This document shows positions 50,670 through 58,021 of a DNA stretch of 64,000 nt, one piece after another. The notes under the pieces are model-generated. The model was not told the DNA's origin. It did no database searches and saw only the letters and a program-made list of their open reading frames with translations. Position 1 is the first letter of the stretch. Each line of letters begins with the position of its first letter. A program made the translations under genes and the position numbers. Source of the stretch: Opitutaceae bacterium (lineage in GTDB: Bacteria; Verrucomicrobiota; Verrucomicrobiia; Opitutales; Opitutaceae); NCBI GenBank assembly GCA_030648295.1, contig JAUSID010000072.1:62001-126000 (forward strand), written 5' to 3'.

Positions 50670-52073
50670 TCAGGCCAAACACGCCTTGAACTTTTCCGTG
50701 AGCTCGGCGCGGTCGAGGTTCTTGCCGATGAAGACCAGCGTGTTTTGCCGCGGCGTGCCGTCCCACTCGCGATCGAACTTCGCATCGAACAGCATGTGCA
50801 CGCCCTGGAACACGAGCCGTTTCGGCGAGCCCTTCACCGCCAGCACGCCCTTCATCCGATAGATATCGCCGCCCTTGGTGCGGAGCAGCGTGCTGATCCA
50901 ATCGTTGAGCCGCTTGCCGTCGAGATCGCCCGGCGCGGTGATGCCAACCGACGTCACCGCCTCGCTGTGCTCGTGGGCGGCGTGGAAATCCTGCTGCCAG
51001 CCTGGTTTCGCCACTTCGCCGCAAACCCGGATGTGCAGCGGGTCGTGTCCACACGACTCAAATACGAAATTAAACCCCGGCTCCTTGATCTGAAGCGGAT
51101 AGCGGCCGTTGCCCTCGTTCAGCAGCAATCGATGCAGCGTGGCGCCGGGCACAACCGGATCGCCCTCCTTGATCCGCGATTCCCAGTCGGAAAACACGAG
51201 CGTGGCCGCATCGCGCGCGGCGACGATGTCCTTTTCGTCGAGTGATTTCACCGGCATTATTACGACATCGAGCTCGTTCGGGTTCCCGTGGTGATGGTGA
51301 TGATGTTCCGCTTCGTTACCTTCGTGTTCGTGATCGTGGCCGTGTTCGTGCCCATGGTCGTGATCACAATGGCCAATCTCGAGCACGTGCGTGCCGGCGG
51401 GCAGGGCATATGCGCCGGCCCATTCAAATGGATACTCCGGCTCCATGAATTTCGGATCGAGCTCGGTCGCGCGGCTGAGGTTGAAGCCGCCGACATCGAG
51501 CACGTGGTCGAGGCTCACGTCGCAGTTCTTCGTCCGGTGAACCTTCGCCACCGCATTGATCCGCTTGATGCGCGCCTCGACCGCATCGAGCTCGGCGGGT
51601 GAGACCAGGTCGACCTTGTTCAGCAGGATCACATCGGCGAACCCGATCTGCTTTACCGACTCGTCATCCTGGTCGAGATGCTGCGCGACGTGCTTGGCGT
51701 CGACCACCGTGACGATCGCGTCGAGCCGGAAGCTTTGCTTCATCTCATCGTCGGTGAAAAACGTCTGGGCGACCGGGGCGGGATTCGCGAGTCCGGTCGT
51801 CTCAATCAGGATGCCATCGAGCTTGTCCTTGCGCTTGAGCAACCGGCCGAGAATCCGGATCAAGTCGCCGCGCACGCTGCAACAGATGCAGCCGTTGTTC
51901 ATCTCGAACAGCTCCTCGTCGCTCTGGATCACGAGCTGGTGATCGACGCCAACCTCGCCGAACTCGTTTTCGATCACCGCGAGCTTTTTTCCGTGGTGCT
52001 CGGTGAGAATGCGATTCAGGAGCGTGGTTTTCCCTGCGCCGAGGAAGCCGGTGAGGACAGTGACGGGAATCAT
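50670..52073 (-). CDS. COG0523 (CobW/ZNG1-like) GTPase metallochaperone
   Basis: 467 residues. G1 [15 protein letters not shown] (about 8-22), the hallmark metal motif [11 protein letters not shown] (CxCC, about 60-70), a Walker B-like [13 protein letters not shown] and the NKVDL guanine motif. A central His tract ([18 protein letters not shown] and a run of six His, about 235-262) precedes the C-terminal CobW_C domain ([16 protein letters not shown]). It probably delivers Zn, Co or another metal using GTP. Neighbours (metal-type lipoprotein, CnrYXH-like trio) agree. The ATG at 52071-52073 places the P-loop correctly. Confidence 0.92.
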   Translation of the reverse strand: MIPVTVLTGFLGAGKTTLLNRILTEHHGKKLAVIENEFGEVGVDHQLVIQSDEELFEMNNGCICCSVRGDLIRILGRLLKRKDKLDGILIETTGLANPAPVAQTFFTDDEMKQSFRLDAIVTVVDAKHVAQHLDQDDESVKQIGFADVILLNKVDLVSPAELDAVEARIKRINAVAKVHRTKNCDVSLDHVLDVGGFNLSRATELDPKFMEPEYPFEWAGAYALPAGTHVLEIGHCDHDHGHEHGHDHEHEGNEAEHHHHHHGNPNELDVVIMPVKSLDEKDIVAARDAATLVFSDWESRIKEGDPVVPGATLHRLLLNEGNGRYPLQIKEPGFNFVFESCGHDPLHIRVCGEVAKPGWQQDFHAAHEHSEAVTSVGITAPGDLDGKRLNDWISTLLRTKGGDIYRMKGVLAVKGSPKRLVFQGVHMLFDAKFDREWDGTPRQNTLVFIGKNLDRAELTEKFKACLA

Positions 52074-52231
52074 GCGAAGAAAAGGCGGATGAGGAATGGG
52101 CGGACCGGGTGATGCATTCACACCGACGCGCTCGCTGGAGCCGAGGGATCACGGTGCCGCGGCCGTGGCGGATTGCAAACCCGACGCGACCGGCCGGGGG
52201 CGGCGGAGATACCTGGCGGTCAAAATGCGCG

Positions 52232-52699
52232 CTAACCCTTCTTCAGATAGATCGCGATGTTCTGGAATTTCGTGCCGCGGATTTCGAGCGAGGCGATGGT
52301 CGCGGGAAACTCGGGCGTGGTCTTGAGCCAGTCGGCCTGGCCCTCGAATTGCGACGTGTTGCCCACGGTTTCGCCGGTGGCGTTGTTCGCCACCGCGCGG
52401 AGTGTCAGCGGCCGACGTTCCGCTCCGACGATCGCGATCAGCTCGATTGCCGGCGAGCTGCTCCGGACGAAGTTTTCGGCGTGGCCATCGAGGACGAACG
52501 CGGTCAACGAACCCGTGACCGCGTCACGCACAAGCTCCAGGTTGAAGGCATGTTCACCGATTTCGAAAAGCGCACCGCCATGCGGCGCGCGATGCACATG
52601 TTCTCCGGTGGCCGCCCGCGCAGGTTCGTCGATTCGTTTGCAGGCTGAAGCGCCGCCGAGCCATGCCATCACCAGGGCCACGATAAGAACACGATTCAT
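52232..52699 (-). CDS. lipoprotein with His motif, metal-efflux-associated type
   Basis: 155 residues. Lipobox GGASAC near residue 20 (MNRVLIVALVMAWLGGASAC). The mature N-terminus has EHVHRAPHGGALFEIGEHAF, the 'HxH.APHGG.....GEH' pattern seen in small proteins and N-terminal domains next to heavy-metal efflux systems. The rest is a beta-rich domain (ELVRDAVTGSLTAFVLDGHA). A periplasmic metal-binding role is likely. It lies upstream of the COG0523 GTPase on the same strand. Confidence 0.75.
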   Translation of the reverse strand: MNRVLIVALVMAWLGGASACKRIDEPARAATGEHVHRAPHGGALFEIGEHAFNLELVRDAVTGSLTAFVLDGHAENFVRSSSPAIELIAIVGAERRPLTLRAVANNATGETVGNTSQFEGQADWLKTTPEFPATIASLEIRGTKFQNIAIYLKKG

Positions 52700-52843
52700 G
52701 CCAGAGTGTTGAAACGGCGGCGTGCGACTGGCGAGCGAAAGTCGCGGGGTCGCGCAATGGGCCGATGATCTCGCGGTGCGCATTTGCTTTTCACCGGACG
52801 TGGAGTTTTTTGGAGGTGGCAAGCATTGAATCCAAGCGACACC

Positions 52844-52874
52844 GCCCCGCCGGCACTGCTGGCGGGGCTTTTTG
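52844..52874 (+). terminator. rightward terminator-like hairpin without an obvious gene
   Basis: GCCCCGCC (52844-52851) pairs with GGCGGGGC (52861-52868), followed by TTTTTG. No rightward gene precedes it, so it may end a small RNA or a lost gene. In the 567-nt gap 52700-53266 I see no protein gene; a CCTCTCGAGG / GGTCCCGAGAGG word pair lies near 53061-53109. Confidence 0.6.
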
Positions 52875-53266
52875 TTCGGCCAGGTTTTGGTCCAGGATCC
52901 TGCCGCTCACGGCCTCGGAGCGTCCATTGCTCACGACGTCGTCCCGAGGGCGCCAATCAAGGTTTTGAGCGGTTTGGAAAGTGGGCACGCTCTGCTGGCC
53001 AGCAGAGCGCCCGTGGACGGCGCGGAGCGTCGCCAAATTATGGGCTGCCCGTTCGGCAAGCCTCTCGAGGCCCCGAGCGGAGTCAAGGGGCTCAGGGTCC
53101 CGAGAGGGAGAAGCCCATGCCACTCACGAACCCACCCTTTTTTGGACAACCTGAATTATTCACGGCGAGATTCCTCAACCGTTGCCAGTCCGTCACGGTT
53201 TTTGCCCTGACGACTGAGGACGGCTACCGCATCGGCGGTATGGCTCCGGCATCACTTGCCCGTGGG

Positions 53267-54028
53267 CTAAAACATATGGGTGTATCCAACACGGAAAACG
53301 CAACGTTGCGCCACGAGGGGATTGCCCACAAGAGGCAGAGCACGTTGTTGGACAGACGAATTGGCTCCTCCTGCATAAGACACCCCAATCGTGATTCTGG
53401 CCGACGCTGTGATCTGCCATGGCATGCTGGCATCGAGCAGCCAGTAATCGCCAGTCAGCTTTGTATCCGACTCGCGTCCGTTGAACGCATCGCGCAGCCG
53501 ATAAGTGCCAACTGTCGCAGCGAGGTCGAGCTCGATGCCGAAATTTTTCAGCGGCAGCGCGACTGCGGCACTTGCCTCAAACGTCGCTCCCTTGCGTGCG
53601 AGATCGTAGTAGCACGTCGGCGTAATCCGAACGCCGCCGATGGTGTAATCGAGCGCAACGTTCGGTTCGGCGATTGATCGCCGATAACGGCCAGGCGCCT
53701 CAGGATAAAAATACAGCGTTCCGCCGAGCCGCAGCCCGACTCGCGGGCTTAATGCGAAGCGATAGGAGCCAAACAAATCGACTTCGGATCGAGCGACGTC
53801 AGTCGGCTTGGTCTGGAGCGCAGCGTTTCCAGACAGCGCGAGCGTGGCGGACTCGCTGACGAATTCGACCATCGGTTGCACGGACGTGCCGGCGAGTCGC
53901 TGGCCGCGAAAGACGTAGTCGGATACGATGGTAGACGTCGCGGTAGCGTTCGGGGATTGAGCACCGGTGGCAAAGACGTTCGCGGCTGCAACGGTGCACA
54001 TCACGAGCGCTGCCAGTTTGGACGTCAT
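53267..54028 (-). CDS. TorF-family putative porin
   Basis: 253 residues, exported (MTSKLAALVMCTVAAANVFA). TIVSDYVFRGQRLAGTSVQP near the N-terminus of the mature part is the signature of the TorF/gcw_chp family. Alternating strands (VALDYTIGGVRITPTCYYDL, FGIELDLAATVGTYRLRD) and the terminal CVFRVGYTHMF fit a beta-barrel. Function of the family is unknown; porin-like. Divergent from the CnrYXH-like operon, 151 nt apart. Confidence 0.75.
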   Translation of the reverse strand: MTSKLAALVMCTVAAANVFATGAQSPNATATSTIVSDYVFRGQRLAGTSVQPMVEFVSESATLALSGNAALQTKPTDVARSEVDLFGSYRFALSPRVGLRLGGTLYFYPEAPGRYRRSIAEPNVALDYTIGGVRITPTCYYDLARKGATFEASAAVALPLKNFGIELDLAATVGTYRLRDAFNGRESDTKLTGDYWLLDASMPWQITASARITIGVSYAGGANSSVQQRALPLVGNPLVAQRCVFRVGYTHMF

Positions 54029-54179
54029 GTTTCGGCGCCCAGCATGTGGGATGGGATGCAGCGGCGAGCTGACCGCAAGGCCGATTTGTCGCGGGGGATG
54101 GCTTGGAAGCAGCACGCAATGGAGTTCTTTCTAAAAAGTTTGAGGGAATTCGGCCCGAGGCTACGTTAAATGAATCGCC

Positions 54180-54530
54180 ATGAATCCCGATCCGCTCGAC
54201 GACCTGCTCAAGGCCTATTCCGAACAGCCTTTGCCTCTGCCGCCGCTTCAGCCGAAGGCCGCCATTTGGCATGAGATCGAACAGCGCCGCCGTCGAGCAT
54301 GGTTTGGCATCTTCCCGGTGCGGAGCTGGCGTGAGTTGTTTGCGGAGCCGCGGCTGGCGATCGCCGGCCTGGCGGTGGCTCTGGTAACCGGAATCGTGCC
54401 TGCGGCGGCGGCACAATCCTTCGTCGAGACGTCTCGCGTCGTTCGGAACTCGCTGCACCTGGATGTTTTTACGACGTGCCCTTCATGCTGCGCGCCGGTC
54501 AAGATTGCCGCGGAGCACGGCCGACGGTGA
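54180..54530 (+). CDS. CnrY-like anti-sigma factor
   Basis: 116 residues: about 58 cytoplasmic residues with an amphipathic basic helix (AAIWHEIEQRRRRAWFG), one membrane helix (59-78, LAIAGLAVALVTGIVPAAAA), and a short periplasmic tail with a Cys cluster (Cys100, Cys103, Cys104 in TCPSCCAP). Size and topology match CnrY, which holds its ECF sigma factor CnrH at the membrane. Assignment rests on topology plus its place before a clear CnrX-like gene and an ECF sigma gene. The Cys cluster is not known from CnrY and may add metal or redox sensing. Confidence 0.65.
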   Translation: MNPDPLDDLLKAYSEQPLPLPPLQPKAAIWHEIEQRRRRAWFGIFPVRSWRELFAEPRLAIAGLAVALVTGIVPAAAAQSFVETSRVVRNSLHLDVFTTCPSCCAPVKIAAEHGRR

Positions 54531-54547
54531 GCGGGTTGTAAGCCGAT

Positions 54548-54979
54548 ATGAAAATCATTCTCGGGTTTTTCGCCGCAGTGGTGGCCATCGCGGCGTTATC
54601 ATCGTTTTGCACGTGGCGCTGGATCGCGGGAAGTCACCCCGTTGTCGCCGTCGATTCGCACGATTGGTTGCACAAGGAACTGCGCGTTACTTCCGAGCAA
54701 CACAAGGCGCTCGAACCGATCGAGGCGCGCTACGCCGAGCGGGAACGTCTTCTGCGGGAGCGGATGCGACAGGCCAACCGGGAACTCGCGGCTGCGATTG
54801 GGAAAAGCAAAGGCTCCTCGCCGGAGGTCGCCGCAGCGGTGGAGAAGGTGCACCAACACATGGGCGCGCTGCAAAAAGCGTCGCTCGAACATCTGTTCGA
54901 GATGCGCACGGTGCTGACACCCGAGCAGGGTGACCAGCTGCTACAGCTTGCACAAAAAGGTCTCGAAGAGTCGCCATAA
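54548..54979 (+). CDS. CnrX-like periplasmic metal sensor
   Basis: 143 residues: N-terminal signal anchor (MKIILGFFAAVVAIAALSSF) and a four-helix periplasmic domain. The segment SPEVAAAVEKVHQHMGALQK then ASLEHLFEMRTVLTPEQ is close to Cupriavidus CnrX as I remember it. The five metal ligands of CnrX (His42, His46, Glu63, His119, Met123) correspond to His38, His42, Glu59, His115 and Met119 here, with identical spacing. It should sense Ni, Co or a similar metal and release the anti-sigma factor. It starts 18 nt after the CnrY-like gene. Confidence 0.85.
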   Translation: MKIILGFFAAVVAIAALSSFCTWRWIAGSHPVVAVDSHDWLHKELRVTSEQHKALEPIEARYAERERLLRERMRQANRELAAAIGKSKGSSPEVAAAVEKVHQHMGALQKASLEHLFEMRTVLTPEQGDQLLQLAQKGLEESP

Positions 54980-54988
54980 CGCCGCCCC

Positions 54989-55552
54989 GTGGATCCGGAT
55001 CTGCCGCTGATCGAAGCGCTTCAGGCCAGCGATGATTCAGCACTCAACGAGCTGATCGACCGTCATCGTGAACCCCTGCGCCGTTTTGTATTTCGCTACC
55101 TGCGCAACGATGCGGCTTGCGAGGACGTGGTGCAGGAGACGTTCGTGCGCGTGTATTTCAAGGCGGACAAGTTTCGGCCGAAGTCGTCCGTCAAGACTTG
55201 GATCTACACCATCGCGTTGAATCTCTGTCGCGATCAATTCCGGCGGCTGGCGCGTCATCGCGGCGACGTCTCGATGGACGCGCCGGCACGTAGCGACGCG
55301 CCGCGCACCGAGGTTGCGGACGCGGCGCCACCGCCGTCGGCAAGGGCGGTCGATTCGGACCGCTTTGCCCGGCTCCAGCGGGCGATCGACGAGTTGCCGG
55401 AAAAGCTCAGAGAAGCGATCGTCTTGTTTTCGCTCGAGCAACGATCGCAGCACGAGGTCGCCGATATTTTGCGGATCACGCCCAAAGCCGTGGAAACGCG
55501 CATCTACCACGCAAAGGCGCGACTCCGGGCCGCCCTCGGCTCTGTGCTGTAG
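54989..55552 (+). CDS. ECF sigma factor (CnrH-like position)
   Basis: 187 residues. Region 2: ELIDRHREPLRRFVFRYLRN, CEDVVQETFVRVYFKADKF and TWIYTIALNLCRDQFRR. Region 4: IDELPEKLREAIVLFSLEQR and EVADILRITPKAVETRIYHA. The linker is Ala/Pro-rich. GTG start at 54989, 10 nt after the sensor stop. Last gene of the CnrY-CnrX-sigma trio; it probably autoregulates the operon and a metal-efflux set outside the window. Confidence 0.92.
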   Translation: MDPDLPLIEALQASDDSALNELIDRHREPLRRFVFRYLRNDAACEDVVQETFVRVYFKADKFRPKSSVKTWIYTIALNLCRDQFRRLARHRGDVSMDAPARSDAPRTEVADAAPPPSARAVDSDRFARLQRAIDELPEKLREAIVLFSLEQRSQHEVADILRITPKAVETRIYHAKARLRAALGSVL

Positions 55553-55643
55553 GTTCTTCAGGGGTCATTTTTGTCCATGCGGTGATCGCAAACATCATCA
55601 GCTGCCAACTCCAATGCCGCTCGATGTGAATATATCACGGCAC

Positions 55644-55880
55644 TCAGGCGTCCATGTTGCGGACATCGCGTTGGTGCGGCAACTTCACGACCAAGCCGGG
55701 ATGCAGGTCAGCCAGCACGTTGGCCCACGCCGCTGCCGCATCCGTGGCGTCGGTCGCGTGCAACTCCTGCACACGAGCGAGTTGTTCCGCCCGTGCCCGG
55801 TCACGACATGTCTGATACAGCTCCTGCCACTCGTCTTCACCGCCGTGCAGCGCCACCTTGAGCAACTCGGTGTCGGTCAT
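55644..55880 (-). CDS. small hypothetical protein
   Basis: 78 residues starting MTDTELLKVALHGGEDEWQE, acidic and helical, with ARAEQLARVQELHATDATDA and a plain end. No family recognised. The coding-like composition and sharp ATG favour a real gene, but it is short and opposes its neighbours. Confidence 0.5.
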   Translation of the reverse strand: MTDTELLKVALHGGEDEWQELYQTCRDRARAEQLARVQELHATDATDAAAAWANVLADLHPGLVVKLPHQRDVRNMDA

Positions 55881-55923
55881 GTTGAATGGGTTGCCGCTTC
55901 ATGAACCGCTTTCAGCAACCTCC

Positions 55924-56313
55924 GTGACACGCACCATATTGGTCGTCGATGACAACCCCTCCGTAACGCAAACGCTACGGCACGTGTTGGCTCACGGTGG
56001 TTACAACGTCCACACCGCCGCCACCGGCGCACAGGCGCTCGTCTTGGCGAAGGAGCAGGTAGGGCCGAACGAGGTTGGCCGCAACCGTCGCAAGAATTTC
56101 GTGGCTGCGGATTCGCGCGAGGACGCGGCACCGCCCGATTGGGAGGAAATGCACAGTTTTTGTTCGATATTGCGGAGAACGAAGCGCGGGGGTTCTGCGA
56201 TGCTTGAGCGCAATGAATCGAATCAGCAGTATTCGCGACCTGTGCGGTGGGATAGCGCTCCCGATGGTGTGCTTCGCCGGGGCCGTCGTCGTTGCCCTTT
56301 TGTCGGGCTGTGA
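55924..56313 (+). pseudogene. truncated response-regulator receiver (N-terminal half)
   Basis: Opens at GTG 55924 with TRTILVVDDNPSVTQTLRHV, then GGYNVHTAATGAQALVLAKE: beta1 with the acidic pair, alpha1 and beta2/alpha2 of a receiver domain. Similarity stops near 56055 before the phospho-acceptor Asp. What follows (Arg-rich, unlike a receiver) overlaps the start of the next gene. A broken regulator. Confidence 0.65.
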
Positions 56314-56842
56314 GGATCGGCGGATCGCCAGCTATGAGATCGCGAAAGAGTTTGCGGTTGCGGCGCCACCAGCGGGCAAAGTGAACGACCGAACATCGGT
56401 GGCGGCGCCAACCGAGCAACCAGAGTCGCTCGGTTGGACTGCGCTCGCACACTGGAAACCGAAGCCGGCTTCGGCGATGCGCCGCGCCAGCTTTGCCGTG
56501 CCGATGAGCGACGGCTCCGATGCGGATCTTTCCATTTCCGTGCTCGGCGGCACGGCGGGCGGCGTGCCGGCGAACATCAACCGGTGGCGCGCACAGCTCG
56601 GGCTACCCGAACTCGCCCCCGGCGAGATCGTGGGGACGACGGAATCAATCCCGGCGGATAGACTCGTGTTTACGTTCGTCGACATCGCCGGGCAGTCCGG
56701 CGGTGCGGCGATACGGATGCTCGCCGCAATCGCCGAGTTCGAGGGCCAGACATGGTTCTTCAAACTAACCGGTCCCGACCAAGGCGTCGCGCAGGAGAAG
56801 GCGGCGTTCGTCGCATTTCTGCGCTCCGTAAAAACCCGCTGA
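56213..56842 (+). CDS. lipoprotein upstream of ccsBA
   Basis: 209 residues. Lipobox LLSGC at about residue 30 (VCFAGAVVVALLSGCEDRR). The mature domain (GWTALAHWKPKPASAMRRAS, ISVLGGTAGGVPANINRWR, GQTWFFKLTGPDQGV, AFVAFLRSVKTR) is a compact alpha/beta domain I have no name for. It ends 3 nt before the ccsB start, so it is probably part of the cytochrome c maturation operon. Confidence 0.75.
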   Translation: MNRISSIRDLCGGIALPMVCFAGAVVVALLSGCEDRRIASYEIAKEFAVAAPPAGKVNDRTSVAAPTEQPESLGWTALAHWKPKPASAMRRASFAVPMSDGSDADLSISVLGGTAGGVPANINRWRAQLGLPELAPGEIVGTTESIPADRLVFTFVDIAGQSGGAAIRMLAAIAEFEGQTWFFKLTGPDQGVAQEKAAFVAFLRSVKTR

Positions 56843-56845
56843 GCC

Positions 56846-58021
56846 ATGCGCCCCCTCTCTTCAATCCTCCGATTTTTCACTTCACTCCAGCTCACGGTCG
56901 GGCTGATCGCGTTGTCGATCGTGCTGGTGCTCGTCGCAACGCTCGATCAGGTGAACCTCGGGTTGCTCGCCGTGCAGGAGAAATATTTCCGCACGTTTGT
57001 TGTGTTGGGCCGCCTGCCCAACACCGACATCGCGGTGCCGATGTTTCCCGGCGGTTACCTGCTCGGCGGCCTGCTGCTGGTGAACCTCGTGACGTCACAC
57101 ATTTACCGGTTTCGTTTTTCGTGGAAAAACTCGGGCCTGATGCTCACGCACGCGGGACTCATCGTGCTGCTCGTGGGCGAGCTGCTGACCGGGTTGTGGC
57201 AGCGCGAAAGCCTGTTGCAGCTTCGCGAAGGCGCGACCCGGCGCTATTCGGAGGATTTTAACCACAACGAACTCGCGTTCATCAACACGAGCAGTCCGCA
57301 GCACGACGTGGTGGTGTCGGTTCCCGAAACGCTCGTTGCCGACCGCGGGGCCATCGAGCACCCGCAGCTTCCGTTCAAGCTGCGGGTAATCGACTACATG
57401 AAAAACGCGGCGCTGCAAACGCGCGAACAATCGCCGCACGCGCCTGCTACGGTGGCCACCGCCGGCGTGGGACCGCGCATTGCGGTGCAGCGTCTCAAGC
57501 CCAGCTATAAATCCGACGAGCGGAACGTGCCGGCGGCCTTTATCGAATTGTCCGGCGCGACCGGTCCGCTCGGCACGTGGCTGGTGTCCACCGCGCTCGA
57601 GCAGCCGCAGCAATTCACGCACGATGGCCAAACGTGGAAGGTCGCATTGCGCTCGAAACGCTATTACGCGCCCTACAGCGTCACGCTGCTGAAGGTCACC
57701 CACGACGTCTATCCGGGCTCGGAAATTCCGAAGAATTTTGCGAGCCGGGTCAGAGTCCGTAGCGACGATGGCCACGACGATCGCGAAGTCGTGATCTTCA
57801 TGAACAACCCGCTGCGCTATCAGGGGCAGACGTATTATCAGCATCAGATGAACAAAGCCGAAGGCTTCACCGGGCTGCAGGTGGTGCGCAATCCAAGTTG
57901 GGCGCTGCCCTACATCGCATCAATCATGTTGGGGGGCGGACTCGCGGTGCAGTTTGCGTTTCACCTGCTCGCATTCGTTCGCCGCCGTCACAACGCGACC
58001 TCGCTCGTGCTCGCCACATGA
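56846..58021 (+). CDS. ccsB: cytochrome c biogenesis protein CcsB/ResB
   Basis: 391 residues. Three N-terminal membrane helices (about 12-34, 70-90, 98-118), a large periplasmic beta-rich domain with RVIDYMKNAALQTREQ and MNNPLRYQGQTYYQHQMNKA, and a final helix (about 355-380). This is the ResB/Ccs1 layout. With CcsA it forms the system II heme exporter and cytochrome c synthetase. Its stop overlaps the ccsA start (ATGA at 58018-58021). Confidence 0.9.
   Translation: MRPLSSILRFFTSLQLTVGLIALSIVLVLVATLDQVNLGLLAVQEKYFRTFVVLGRLPNTDIAVPMFPGGYLLGGLLLVNLVTSHIYRFRFSWKNSGLMLTHAGLIVLLVGELLTGLWQRESLLQLREGATRRYSEDFNHNELAFINTSSPQHDVVVSVPETLVADRGAIEHPQLPFKLRVIDYMKNAALQTREQSPHAPATVATAGVGPRIAVQRLKPSYKSDERNVPAAFIELSGATGPLGTWLVSTALEQPQQFTHDGQTWKVALRSKRYYAPYSVTLLKVTHDVYPGSEIPKNFASRVRVRSDDGHDDREVVIFMNNPLRYQGQTYYQHQMNKAEGFTGLQVVRNPSWALPYIASIMLGGGLAVQFAFHLLAFVRRRHNATSLVLAT

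Noticed and set aside
52784-53677. 297-codon rightward frame
   Set aside because: Overlaps the orphan terminator and the TorF-like gene on the other strand; no domain recognised and composition is not coding-like.
54989-55552. Linking the ECF sigma factor to the ccsBA operon as its regulator
   Set aside because: The tight spacing and order tie it to the CnrY/CnrX-like genes instead; nothing in the sequence links it to ccsBA.
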